Origin: Planctomycetota bacterium | GTDB taxonomy: Bacteria > Planctomycetota > Planctomycetia > Pirellulales > Lacipirellulaceae | Direction: 5' to 3' | Length of the DNA: 8,614 nt | Assembly (NCBI GenBank): GCA_022615465.1 | Contig: JAKEGR010000322.1 | Location: 1-8,614 of the forward strand | In this document: positions 1 to 5,929 of the stretch, in pieces | Position numbering within the stretch: the first letter of the stretch is position 1 | How the letters are laid out: each line of letters opens with the position of its first letter | Notes under the pieces: generated by a model | What the model was told of the DNA's origin: nothing | Databases searched by the model: none | What the model saw: the letters and a program-made list of their open reading frames with translations, nothing else | Program-made: the position numbers and the translations under genes

Positions 1-1
1 C

Positions 2-190
2 ACGTTTCACAGCTTGCGCAGTTCGTTCAAGACGATTTGTACCAATGCGAGGATCCCGCGCGAGGTCGTCGATGTGTGGCAGAATCACGCGCCGGACCGG
101 GCTGCCAGCCATGTGTATTATAAGCTGACCGACGACGAGAGTCAGCGCTTTATGAAGTGCGTTCCATTTGACGATTCGGTGCCGTCCTGA
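2..190 (+). CDS. Tyrosine recombinase (phage-type integrase), C-terminal fragment cut by the window edge
   Basis: The frame is open from the left edge to a TGA at 188-190, giving 62 residues. They match the end of the tyrosine recombinase catalytic domain. The box II signature HSLR (residues 3-6 of the fragment) supplies the catalytic His and Arg. A second His lies in WQNHAPDR (His29), where the family usually has GH. Tyr39 or Tyr40 in SHVYYKL is the expected nucleophile that forms the 3'-phosphotyrosine link with DNA. Such enzymes integrate and excise mobile elements at attachment sites, often tRNA genes. The gene reads toward the 3' end of a tRNA-Ser about 260 bases away, a common arrangement for an element's integrase beside its attachment site. 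The N-terminal DNA-binding part lies outside the window, so completeness and exact subfamily cannot be judged. Family assignment is fairly secure; activity is unknown. Confidence 0.75.
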   Translation, partial: TFHSLRSSFKTICTNARIPREVVDVWQNHAPDRAASHVYYKLTDDESQRFMKCVPFDDSVPS

Positions 191-213
191 AGGCGGCATC
201 GTTCCCAGAGAAG

Positions 214-219
214 AAAGGA
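214..219 (+). promoter_or_regulatory. Shine-Dalgarno sequence AAAGGA
   Basis: AAAGGA lies seven bases before the ATG at 227. It is one of the few clear ribosome binding sites in the window and is the main reason to take the small open frame that follows seriously. Confidence 0.45.
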
Positions 220-226
220 AAGAACC

Positions 227-514
227 ATGAAAACGCTCTACCTGACAATAGTTACCGCCGCGCTGTCGTTTAGCCCCTCGGGCGCTGCCACGGCACCAGC
301 CGACGGGTACGCCGTCCGAATGGTTGTAGGCAATGGTCATTCGGTGGCAGCCGACCGGGACAAAACAGGGACAAACGGCATCCGCAAAAATAACGCCGGC
401 TCGCAAATGGTTACAACTAAACCACTTGCGAGCCGTGTCTCTTTCACAGCGGAGGGCACGGGATTCGAACCCGCAACCCCTTGCGGGGCACCACATTTCC
501 AGTGTGGCCGCTAG
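227..514 (+). CDS. Small putative exported peptide whose frame runs into the tRNA-Ser gene; probably truncated or not functional as read
   Basis: A 95-codon frame starts 36 bases after the integrase stop, behind a good AAAGGA ribosome binding site. Residues 1-22 look like a signal peptide: Lys2, a hydrophobic run LYLTIVTAALSF, and a small-residue cleavage region near GAATA. From about residue 57 the frame passes through a long hairpin. From about residue 75 it reads the complement of tRNA-Ser, giving the GTGFEPATP-type peptide typical of antisense tRNA translation. The natural 3' end of this gene therefore seems to be missing or replaced, perhaps at an integration junction. Only the first 40-55 residues could be genuine. 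I recognise no family. Alternatively the whole frame is fortuitous. Confidence 0.3.
   Translation: MKTLYLTIVTAALSFSPSGAATAPADGYAVRMVVGNGHSVAADRDKTGTNGIRKNNAGSQMVTTKPLASRVSFTAEGTGFEPATPCGAPHFQCGR
386..435 (-). terminator. Long hairpin with U-rich tail downstream of tRNA-Ser; likely rho-independent terminator
   Basis: Positions 398-412 and 420-434 are inverted repeats forming a 15-bp stem, 16 with the outer C397/G435 pair, and a 7-base loop. The single non-Watson-Crick position is an A/C clash in plus-strand RNA but a tolerated G-U wobble in minus-strand RNA, so the hairpin fits minus-strand transcription. On the minus strand it lies 15 bases past the tRNA 3' end and is followed, after GGCG, by TTATTTTT (393-386). 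That is the form expected of an intrinsic terminator for the tRNA. It could alternatively include integrase arm sites of the adjoining element. Confidence 0.6.
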
Positions 515-532
515 CCAATTCGCTTACCCTCC
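450..532 (-). tRNA. tRNA-Ser (anticodon GGA)
   Basis: Read on the minus strand, the 7-bp acceptor stem pairs GGAGGGT (532-526) with GCCCTCC (457-451), followed by discriminator G (450) as in serine tRNAs. The anticodon stem is CCACA/TGTGG with loop CTGGAAA, giving anticodon GGA, which reads UCC and UCU. A long variable arm, CCCC-GCAA-GGGG, is diagnostic of the class II tRNAs and fits serine. The T arm carries the standard GGTTCGAATCC. CCA is not encoded, so it must be added enzymatically. The 3' end faces the integrase fragment, so this gene is a natural candidate attachment site. The cloverleaf is complete, so the tRNA should be functional. Confidence 0.95.
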
Positions 533-551
533 GAGGAAAAATCAGCCTTCT

Positions 552-579
552 ATCGTAGCCGTGTTTCCGTTCGATACAA
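552..579 (-). promoter_or_regulatory. Candidate promoter of tRNA-Ser
   Basis: On the minus strand TTGTAT (579-574) and TACGAT (557-552) are separated by 16 bases, matching sigma70 consensus at 3 of 6 and 4 of 6 positions. The -10 box ends 19 bases before the tRNA 5' end, leaving a short leader of about a dozen bases for RNase P to remove. Confidence 0.4.
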
Positions 580-657
580 CCGCTGTCGGTTCTACCTCAA
601 GGATTGGCAGGCAGGGGAGGGGGTCGCGTCTGTCCTCGAATCCCGGCAAGGAGGGCT

Positions 658-1722
658 TTACCTGGGGGAATGCACGATCCCCGCCTGGAAATTCCCGGCC
701 AGACGTCCCGCGGTCTCGATCGCTGCTACCATGCCCTCGCACTGCGCCGTCCCCTGCCACGCGCGATCAAACGCCGTCCCATGGGCAACGCTCGCCCGGA
801 TGATCGGCAGCCCCAGCGTCACATTCACAGCGGCATGCATCCCAAGCAACTTCAGTGCGATGTGTCCCTGATCATGGTACATGGCCACGACTGCGTCGAA
901 ATCGCCATCCCGAGCGCGGACCATTAACGTGTCGGCCGGATATGGACCTGAAACATCGATGCCTTCGCGACGCGCCTGATCCACCGCAGGAGCAATGATC
1001 GTTCGCTCTTCGTCGCCAAACAAACCCTCCTCGCCCGCGTGGGGATTGACCGCACAAACGGCCAGTCGCGGCTGAGCCAGCGCCATCGTCCGAAAGACGC
1101 TGTCCGCCAGGCGGCACTTGACGACAATTGCCTCGGTAGTCAAATCAGTGAATATGCTCCGCAGCGATTGGTGCAGGGTTACATGGACCACTCCCAGTCC
1201 AGCCGGTGAGCGAATCGCCTCATCAGGCGGCAGGAATAGCATCATCGCAAAGTCGCTCACACCACAAATCTCGGCCAGCAGTTCTGTATGCCCCGGATAG
1301 TGATGCCCGGCGGCATGCAACGCTGCTTTGCTGAGCGGAGCGGTGACGATGCCGTCGACCAGCCGATCGATCGCCAATCGCGCCGCCAACTGCACGCATT
1401 GATATGCGGCCTCGCCAGCGCGTGCATCCACGCGTCCCGCCGGCAGATCGAGCACCTCGTCGCTACACGCGGCGATACAAGGAATCACACGAGAATCGAC
1501 GGCGATTGCGGCCAAAGCAGCGGGCGAACGCACCTCGCAGACGGTCACCTCCCGACCGCGCAATGCGGCCGCGCGGCGCAGAATTTCCGGATGACCAATG
1601 ACCAGCGGCCGCACCTGTTCGTACACGGCCCGATCGGCCCAAGCACCAACAATCACCTCCGGGCCAATCCCTGCCGGGTCGCCCATGGTAATCGCAAGCA
1701 AAGGTTTTCCGGCAGGAATCAT
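658..1722 (-). CDS. pdxA: 4-hydroxythreonine-4-phosphate dehydrogenase PdxA
   Basis: This 354-residue protein has the family's normal length and motifs. PdxA oxidises 4-phosphooxy-L-threonine with NAD(P)+; the product decarboxylates and is condensed by PdxJ to pyridoxine 5'-phosphate in the DXP-dependent vitamin B6 pathway, in the cytoplasm. Visible signatures are TMGDPAGIGPE (12-22), VTAPLSKAAL (126-135), PGHTELLAE (143-151), VVHVTLH (178-184), NPHAGEEG (226-233) and YHDQGHIALK (282-291). By comparison with the E. coli enzyme, the divalent metal ligands are His184, His228 and His283, all present, and His145-Thr146 should contact substrate. The ATG at 1722 puts MGDPAGIG near the N-terminus as usual. 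No clear ribosome binding site precedes it. It is divergent from the membrane protein at 1828 and ends in TAA about 125 bases from tRNA-Ser. No other B6 gene is in view. Confidence 0.95.
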   Translation of the reverse strand: MIPAGKPLLAITMGDPAGIGPEVIVGAWADRAVYEQVRPLVIGHPEILRRAAALRGREVTVCEVRSPAALAAIAVDSRVIPCIAACSDEVLDLPAGRVDARAGEAAYQCVQLAARLAIDRLVDGIVTAPLSKAALHAAGHHYPGHTELLAEICGVSDFAMMLFLPPDEAIRSPAGLGVVHVTLHQSLRSIFTDLTTEAIVVKCRLADSVFRTMALAQPRLAVCAVNPHAGEEGLFGDEERTIIAPAVDQARREGIDVSGPYPADTLMVRARDGDFDAVVAMYHDQGHIALKLLGMHAAVNVTLGLPIIRASVAHGTAFDRAWQGTAQCEGMVAAIETAGRLAGNFQAGIVHSPR

Positions 1723-1827
1723 GGTCGGGGCAGGGCAGGGCAGTGCGGCAACCGCAATCGTGTGATACGCTAAGAGGATTCTACCAGAGCACTACGGAGT
1801 GATATAGCACCACCCTGTCTCATCACG

Positions 1828-2373
1828 ATGACCCGCGTTCTCCTCTCTCTAGCGTCCCTCTCGATCATCTTAATGGCAGCCGCGTTGATCATCGGTTTGA
1901 CGGTTGGCGACTTGTATGGCAAGCCTTCCCAGGAAATACTCCACTGGGCGACGATTCATCGGCTTATCGGGGTGGCGGCCGCGCTCGCCGTGGTGTTTGT
2001 CGAGAGTGTGATCGTAACCTACTTCGTTGGCACCAGCCGGTGGTGCAAGGAAGTAGTCGAGACCTATCAACTTGACCTGGACCTGGTACGGAGCAGCAAC
2101 CGCTTCAAACGGCGAACATTTCCCTGGGCCGTTGCCGGTATGCTGGCTGTCGTGGGCATCGTTGCCCTGGGGGGGGCTAGTGATCCGGCGACCGGACGCG
2201 ACGGCACCCAAGCGTGGTCCCAGTGGCACCTCCTTGGTGCGCTCTCTGGAATCGTGTTCATCGCATGGACTTACTTCGTGGCCTGGAATAACATCTCAGC
2301 AAATCACGCGATTGTTCAAACGATTGTTGCCCAGGTCGCTCAGATTCGTCGGCAACATGGCCTGGACAGGTAG
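1828..2373 (+). CDS. Four-helix membrane protein of unknown function
   Basis: This 181-residue protein has four predicted membrane helices at about residues 4-27, 44-68, 98-117 and 132-154, with a charged loop (70-97) between helices 2 and 3 and a basic C-terminus. I do not recognise a named family. Histidines lie at or near helix ends: His39, His44 before helix 2, His134 at the start of helix 4, and His160 just after it. Together with Trp residues at the interfaces this could hint at heme or metal binding, but that is speculation. It starts 105 bases from pdxA on the opposite strand, at the first ATG of the frame, without an obvious ribosome binding site, and ends in TAG. Homogeneous codon use and a coherent helix pattern support a real gene. 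Confidence 0.75.
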   Translation: MTRVLLSLASLSIILMAAALIIGLTVGDLYGKPSQEILHWATIHRLIGVAAALAVVFVESVIVTYFVGTSRWCKEVVETYQLDLDLVRSSNRFKRRTFPWAVAGMLAVVGIVALGGASDPATGRDGTQAWSQWHLLGALSGIVFIAWTYFVAWNNISANHAIVQTIVAQVAQIRRQHGLDR

Positions 2374-2541
2374 GAAATCAGGGGATTTCCCTCTTGGCCT
2401 TGCCGGATCGGAACTTGGCAACGGGTGAGGAATACAACGATTGGGTGAGTAATGTGGCCACCGAGGAGAATCGTGAGCTGGAATCTGGAATGCTGTATAA
2501 CTAGCCGTACTGCGGATTTTGAGATAACTGCGATGGCTGCG

Positions 2542-2569
2542 GTGACATGAGGCGTTTAGCAGTTATACT
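2542..2569 (+). promoter_or_regulatory. Strong sigma70-like promoter of the 60-residue membrane protein
   Basis: GTGACA (2542-2547) matches TTGACA at 5 of 6 positions and TATACT (2564-2569) matches TATAAT at 5 of 6, with a 16-base spacer. A transcript would start near 2576, leaving a leader of about 50 bases before the ATG at 2627. This is the best-matching promoter in the window. Confidence 0.55.
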
Positions 2570-2573
2570 AAAC
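2554..2573. promoter_or_regulatory. Palindrome overlapping the -10 box; candidate operator
   Basis: GTTTAG (2554-2559) and CTAAAC (2568-2573) form a perfect 6-bp inverted repeat with an 8-base spacer that covers the -10 element TATACT. A second perfect inverted repeat, ATAACTGC (2524-2531) with GCAGTTAT (2559-2566), shares the same right half region and brackets the whole core promoter. Dyads placed like this often bind a dimeric repressor. No regulator can be named from the sequence. Confidence 0.35.
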
Positions 2574-2626
2574 TCGTTGGATTGGCGGGAATTCGGTCAA
2601 TTGCTGGAGTGCGGGGTTTGGGGCCA

Positions 2627-2809
2627 ATGGCAAAAGCCTTGTCAATCGCCGGGATGGTCGTCGGCGGCCTGCTAGCATTTACCTTTCTTGCGGACTTGGC
2701 CGTTGGAATCCCGTTTGGGGGCCAACAGATGCTGATGGATATTGGTTTCTTGGCCAGCGGCGCATTGCTCTGCTATCTGGGCTGGAATGCGTTTCGCGAC
2801 GCAAAGTAA
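2627..2809 (+). CDS. Small conserved-looking membrane protein, 60 residues
   Basis: The protein has two predicted membrane helices, at about residues 3-24 and 35-53, joined by a short loop with the segment AVGIPFGGQQ, and ends in the polar WNAFRDAK. I recognise no characterised function; small double-helix proteins of this kind occur in planctomycete genomes, to the best of my recall. I chose the ATG at 2627. The frame also opens at a TTG at 2582, which would add 15 residues, but that start would lie almost on the predicted transcription start. A well-formed promoter about 50 bases upstream, with overlapping palindromes, supports a real and regulated gene. It converges on the deacetylase-like gene, with 40 bases between the stop codons. 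Confidence 0.65.
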   Translation: MAKALSIAGMVVGGLLAFTFLADLAVGIPFGGQQMLMDIGFLASGALLCYLGWNAFRDAK

Positions 2810-2849
2810 CACAATTTTCCCTGCGGCCCACATTTCAGAAACACCAACC

Positions 2850-3647
2850 TCACGCCGCTCGGCGGAGAATTGATTGCTGTGGCGATGCGTTGGGGACGTT
2901 GGTCAAACGGGCCGCGGCCGCACCAAGCGTTTCAGCCCGTGCCACTCCGCGTTTACACAGTTCCGCGACCTGTTCGGCGACACTGGCCAGGGTTTTCTCG
3001 GCTTGGACTCCGGCCTCCGCCAGGGATGGCGCATCGATGACCAGATGCACCGTCGCGGCCTGCAGGGCTGCCTGGCGAACCCGACGTCGCAAGAGCCAGC
3101 TGCTCAAGAACCAGGATGATTTCTGGGGCAATCGGATCGTCGCTGGCACCTCCCAAACGCCGTAATGCAGTGCTTTTGGCACCATGGACCGGTGTCGATC
3201 CGCAGAACGATCAACTCCAGCGAGCGCGGTGATTCCCTGCTTGACTACTAAGTCGACGTGCCGCTCGATCGACTCAACCCGTGGCACCAACGAGACCACG
3301 TCTATCCCAATACGTCGTGATTTCGTCACGCGACGTTCCAATTCGCGGGCAAATCGCGTGCGGCCGGCAGTCTCGCCGAGCCAACTTGTATCGCCCAGAA
3401 TTGCCATTTCGTGGCGTATCGCCGACCGCATGACCAACGAAGTGGCGGCCGAAAACGCCGGATCGCTGACGGCCCATGTCGCTGGCAACCGGTGTACGTT
3501 AAACAGATCAACCAGGCGATTTGTAACGTCTGCCAAGTCGCGGCGTACCGTGACACTGAGGTCGTTCGGAACCGGGTCAAGTTCTACGGTAAAGAGGAAA
3601 TGGGCGATTTGATGATGGTTGCAGCTACGACGAACGAAACTCGACAT
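2850..3647 (-). CDS. Polysaccharide deacetylase-like protein with degenerate catalytic motifs
   Basis: This 265-residue protein resembles the NodB-type polysaccharide deacetylase fold. The N-terminal strand HFLFTVELDP (16-25) sits where active enzymes have TFDDG. It is followed by RLVDLFNVHRLPATWAVSDPA (44-64), the typical helix plus strand with PATW. RHEMAILGD (78-86) sits where active enzymes have H-(S/T)-x-x-H. The C-terminal VHLVIDAPS (200-208) and a helix ending in a TLGAAAARL segment (240-248) also fit. The double Asp of motif 1 and the second His of motif 2 are missing, so metal-dependent deacetylation looks unlikely or altered; a binding or regulatory role is possible. I chose the ATG at 3647: GAAGG lies eight bases before it, and upstream residues in the same frame are not protein-like. 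It begins 13 bases after the ZIP transporter stop, so the two are almost certainly cotranscribed. No signal peptide is apparent. Confidence 0.7.
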   Translation of the reverse strand: MSSFVRRSCNHHQIAHFLFTVELDPVPNDLSVTVRRDLADVTNRLVDLFNVHRLPATWAVSDPAFSAATSLVMRSAIRHEMAILGDTSWLGETAGRTRFARELERRVTKSRRIGIDVVSLVPRVESIERHVDLVVKQGITALAGVDRSADRHRSMVPKALHYGVWEVPATIRLPQKSSWFLSSWLLRRRVRQAALQAATVHLVIDAPSLAEAGVQAEKTLASVAEQVAELCKRGVARAETLGAAAARLTNVPNASPQQSILRRAA

Positions 3648-3660
3648 GGGTATCGCCTTC

Positions 3661-4746
3661 TCAAACCACCGGGGGGAACGACAGCTTCCTCCATGCTTTT
3701 CGGCCGTTAAAGGTGTCGGACTGCACGGAAACGACGCTGGTGACGGTCGCGTACCGCTGGTAAAACAGCGGGGTCTTGTAGGCCAGATCGTTTTCGCCAT
3801 TTCGACCCTCCCCAATAACTTCACTGACCGACGGTGGGGTGTGCGCGTGGGCCGCATGAGCGGCGGCTTCGAGCAATCCTGCCGTGTAGGCAACTCCCAA
3901 GCCCAAAACGAGCGTGAAGGACAGTTTTACCCGATCGTGCTGATGAAACTGCAACTCTGGCAGCAGGTCGCTCAGCGAAATACATAGGAACGTCCCCGCC
4001 GAGAAGGCCAGGGCATAGGCAACCCATAACCGTGCGGCGCTGCCCGCCGGATCGGACTCTTCGCGGAAAAGGCCGAAATAGAATAATAGTGTGCCGACGG
4101 GAATGGCCATCGCGAAAAGTGCGTTAATTGTATGTCGCCAGGCGAGGCTCCAGCCTCCATGCGCCATGAGCATGCCAATCGTCATTGCGTCAAACGGCTT
4201 GTGCAAGAAGACGACGAGAAACGTACCGAATCCGGCTAGCCAGGAACCGTGTCCGCCGTGTTGCACGGCAGCCGCCAGCGCGACGCCGTTCAATACGCTG
4301 TGCAGTGCCAATCCCATCGCGGCACCGCCCCAGGAAAGATCGTGCAGATGGTATTCATGGTTATGTTGGTGGCCTCGGCGGCTTCCCACGTCATGGTGAT
4401 CGACCTGCTGGGAACCCTCGGACACTCCGTGCTGATGGTAGGAAAAAAAGCGTTCGATGAAGAACATCGCGAGCATACCAGTAAGGAGCCAAACCATTGT
4501 GCGACCAATGATGTCGAACTGAGAGGCGACGCTAGTGCCGGCACTTGTTCCAGCCGCGAGAGCGTCGGCAACCGCGTGCGGCAGCATATGGAGCACGGAA
4601 ACGCCTAGCATTACCCCCGCGACGAAGCTGACGGCAAACTGCATCCGGCGGTGGGTGAGTTGAAACCACACCGGGATCATTCCGCCGACAATCGACGCGA
4701 TGAGGATCAGGACGCAATAATAGACAAGCAACACAACATTTGGCAT
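3661..4746 (-). CDS. ZIP-family divalent metal transporter
   Basis: This 361-residue inner membrane protein has eight predicted helices, at about 6-27, 36-57, 83-100, 138-160, 169-194, 207-226, 240-262 and 272-295, as expected for ZIP carriers that bring zinc or other divalent metals into the cytoplasm. The helix 4 motif is [12 protein letters not shown] (149-160), where many members have H-S/N-x-x-D-G; Asn153 replaces the Asp. Helix 5 carries [10 protein letters not shown] (182-191), with His182 and Asp186 as likely ligands. The loop between helices 3 and 4 (104-135) is rich in His ([19 protein letters not shown]), typical of metal-sensing or metal-delivering loops. After the last helix comes an unusual tail of about 65 residues, first His-rich (AAHAAHAH) then without clear character. 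The ATG at 4746 places helix 1 at the N-terminus. Upstream in-frame starts would overlap dtd and are rejected. It is cotranscribed with the deacetylase-like gene. Confidence 0.88.
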   Translation of the reverse strand: MPNVVLLVYYCVLILIASIVGGMIPVWFQLTHRRMQFAVSFVAGVMLGVSVLHMLPHAVADALAAGTSAGTSVASQFDIIGRTMVWLLTGMLAMFFIERFFSYHQHGVSEGSQQVDHHDVGSRRGHQHNHEYHLHDLSWGGAAMGLALHSVLNGVALAAAVQHGGHGSWLAGFGTFLVVFLHKPFDAMTIGMLMAHGGWSLAWRHTINALFAMAIPVGTLLFYFGLFREESDPAGSAARLWVAYALAFSAGTFLCISLSDLLPELQFHQHDRVKLSFTLVLGLGVAYTAGLLEAAAHAAHAHTPPSVSEVIGEGRNGENDLAYKTPLFYQRYATVTSVVSVQSDTFNGRKAWRKLSFPPVV

Positions 4747-4784
4747 CGAGGCTGACCCGCGTGGTTGGTTTCCATGTTCCCAAT

Positions 4785-4829
4785 CGGAGACTGTACACAT
4801 CCAGTATCTTACGGTCTCCGTGCGGAGAC
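4785..4829. promoter_or_regulatory. Alternative hairpins in the ZIP/dtd divergent intergenic region
   Basis: Three related elements occur: CGGAGAC (4785-4791), GTCTCCG (4814-4820) and GGAGAC (4824-4829). The middle copy can pair with the left copy (7 bp, 22-base loop) or with the right copy (6 bp, tight loop GTGC), but not both at once. The 16-base right-hand unit is also a palindrome that a dimeric regulator could bind. It lies in the leader or promoter region of the ZIP gene, whose start is at 4746, and upstream of dtd (4872). Function is inferred only. Confidence 0.35.
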
Positions 4830-4871
4830 AACACCATTCCATCGCCTGCCAGCCAACTACCAATAAGAACC

Positions 4872-5318
4872 ATGCGAGCCTGCATACAACGTGTGAGCGA
4901 AGCCCGAGTAACCGTGGATGGGGCAGTTGCCGGCGAGATCGGTCGCGGCCTCGTCGTGCTGCTCGGTGTTGCGTCGGAGGATGGCGAGGAGGAACTTGCC
5001 TGGTTGACAGAGAAGCTCGTCGGCCTGCGGGTATTTGAAGACGCCGTGGGCAAGATGAATTGCTCCTTGGCAGAGGTGGGCGGGGCAATGCTGGTTGTGA
5101 GCCAGTTCACGCTATACGGCGACTGCCGAAGGGGGCGGCGGCCAGGTTTCAGCGGGGCCGCGCCGCCTGAAATTGCCGAGCGGATGTACGAGGCGTTTGT
5201 GGACCGCGTGCGATCCCTGGGGATTGAAGTCGCCACCGGACGTTTTCGCGAGCACATGCTCGTCTCGCTCGTGAACGATGGTCCGGTTACGTTGTGGATC
5301 GACACGGCTGATCGCTAA
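4872..5318 (+). CDS. dtd: D-aminoacyl-tRNA deacylase Dtd
   Basis: This 148-residue cytoplasmic enzyme hydrolyses D-aminoacyl-tRNA (and mischarged glycyl-tRNA(Ala)), keeping D-amino acids out of translation. The whole chain fits the family: [16 protein letters not shown] at the N-terminus (2-17), GLVVLLGV (26-33), VGLRVFED (50-57), KMNCSL (61-66), the signature SQFTLYGD (77-84, usually SQFTLYAD), and VNDGPVT (134-140) with the Gly-cisPro motif that screens substrate chirality. Length is normal. I chose the ATG at 4872 because RACIQRV directly follows it as in other members; the longer frame back to 4740 gives non-family residues overlapping the ZIP start. The ribosome binding site is weak. It is divergent from the ZIP gene, 125 bases apart, and converges with the toxin gene, with 31 bases between stops. 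It stands alone as a housekeeping gene. Confidence 0.95.
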   Translation: MRACIQRVSEARVTVDGAVAGEIGRGLVVLLGVASEDGEEELAWLTEKLVGLRVFEDAVGKMNCSLAEVGGAMLVVSQFTLYGDCRRGRRPGFSGAAPPEIAERMYEAFVDRVRSLGIEVATGRFREHMLVSLVNDGPVTLWIDTADR

Positions 5319-5349
5319 GCAGGCCCGCGGAATGATTTGCGGGTCAACT

Positions 5350-5667
5350 TCACTCGATGCCTTCCACTTCGGCAGGCCCAATCGGTCGCCGAGCCCCATG
5401 ACGAACGGTGAGAACAAAGATCGTCTCGTTTTGGATTTCGTAGAGGATGCGGTAGACACCGTAGAATGTTTGCCGCACTTCGCGGCCGGCCTGCTGGGGC
5501 GTATAGAGGATCGCGTGACGTTCAGGAAAATTACCGAGCGTGTCGATCGTCGATCGAATCTTCTGCACCCACCGGAGAGCGTTCCGCGGCGAGTCCTGGG
5601 CGATGTAGTCACCGATTGACTCAATCTGCCGGAGAGCCTCGTCCGAGAGGCGAACTTTATGACACAT
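5350..5667 (-). CDS. Type II toxin, ParE/RelE superfamily
   Basis: This 105-residue protein has the compact RelE/ParE fold signature. VRLSDEALRQIESIGDYIA (5-23) gives strand 1 and the first helix, with DSPRNALRWVQKI (25-37) continuing the helical hairpin. FPERH (47-51) and GREVRQTFYGVYRILYEI (61-78) give the central strands, and IFVLTVRHGARRP (83-95) the last strand and basic C-terminal end. The REVRQ...YRILYEI and VRHGAR patterns favour ParE-like members, which poison gyrase; RelE-like mRNA cleavage cannot be excluded from sequence alone. I chose the ATG at 5667, which overlaps the antitoxin's last 11 bases (translational coupling); the longer frame upstream is antisense-like filler. The antitoxin precedes it, as is usual. 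It ends in TGA, 31 bases from the dtd stop on the opposite strand. Confidence 0.85.
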   Translation of the reverse strand: MCHKVRLSDEALRQIESIGDYIAQDSPRNALRWVQKIRSTIDTLGNFPERHAILYTPQQAGREVRQTFYGVYRILYEIQNETIFVLTVRHGARRPIGPAEVEGIE

Positions 5668-5929
5668 AGCGGGATTCGAGCCGATCGAACGCATCGTCGG
5701 CGTCATGTGTCCGACCGGCGTCGACGTCGGCCAAACCGCGACGGACGGAAGCGAGCGTTTCCGCTTCCTCGTCATCGCTGATGCCCAGCATGGCGTCGTA
5801 CACGTCGAGGCGCATCACAACGTACTTGCCTTGCTGGCCGGCGATTTCTAGCGGCCCGCCACTCTGTTGCAGGACTTGCTCGGTCTCGGGCGTGATTGCT
5901 TGACGGAGGTTTTCCATGCGCTCTAGCAT
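5657..5929 (-). CDS. Antitoxin partner of the ParE/RelE-type toxin
   Basis: This 90-residue acidic protein lies immediately upstream of the toxin and shares 11 bases with it. The N-terminal half, QAITPETEQVLQQSGGPLEI (10-29) then GQQGKYVVMRLDVYDAML (31-48), resembles Phd/YefM-type antitoxins, where a short strand KYVVM is followed by a helix after DVY. The C-terminal half, DDEEAETLASVRRGLADVDAGR (52-73), is a charged helix of the type that wraps the toxin and blocks its active site. Such antitoxins normally also repress their own promoter with the toxin as corepressor. Two starts are possible: ATG at 5929 or ATG at 5917 (residue 5). The second is favoured if transcription uses the nearby TGGTATGCT -10 element, which would yield a leaderless message. 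Family assignment is moderate; pairing is strong from context. Confidence 0.8.
   Translation of the reverse strand: MLERMENLRQAITPETEQVLQQSGGPLEIAGQQGKYVVMRLDVYDAMLGISDDEEAETLASVRRGLADVDAGRTHDADDAFDRLESRYVS

Larger units (their letters stand above)
2374..2626. other. Intergenic region with promoter but no gene
   Basis: No credible coding frame is seen. The left end holds a 7-bp inverted repeat, GGAAATC-AGGG-GATTTCC (2373-2390), overlapping the preceding stop codon but with no U-tract. The right end holds a good sigma70-type promoter embedded in palindromes, described separately. The middle (2400-2510) shows nothing I can interpret. Confidence 0.5.

Noticed and set aside
333..803. 156-codon plus-strand open frame across the tRNA region
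   Set aside because: It reads the antisense of tRNA-Ser and the end of pdxA; the RDSNPQP-like peptide is a typical tRNA-antisense artefact.
1288..1773. 161-codon plus-strand frame antisense to pdxA
   Set aside because: It is fully inside or opposite the pdxA gene, low in hydrophobic structure and Arg/His rich, as expected of a shadow frame in GC-rich DNA.
2373..2390. GGAAATC-AGGG-GATTTCC hairpin as a terminator
   Set aside because: The stem has seven pairs but is AT-rich and is followed by CTCTTGG rather than a U-tract.
3648..3893. 82-residue N-terminal extension of the deacetylase-like protein
   Set aside because: It overlaps the ZIP coding region antiparallel to no known domain and reads as out-of-frame filler; a ribosome binding site supports the start at 3647.
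4747..5088. Upstream extension of the ZIP gene
   Set aside because: It would overlap dtd and adds Arg/Pro-rich residues; the family N-terminus starts at the ATG at 4746.
4532..5305. 257-codon minus-strand frame antisense to dtd
   Set aside because: It is Ser/Thr/Pro/Arg rich and lies across both dtd and the ZIP gene, both of which have clear family motifs in other frames.
5324..5343. CCCGC...GCGGG hairpin between the convergent dtd and toxin genes
   Set aside because: Only five pairs with a 10-base loop and no U-tract on either side; too weak to call a terminator.
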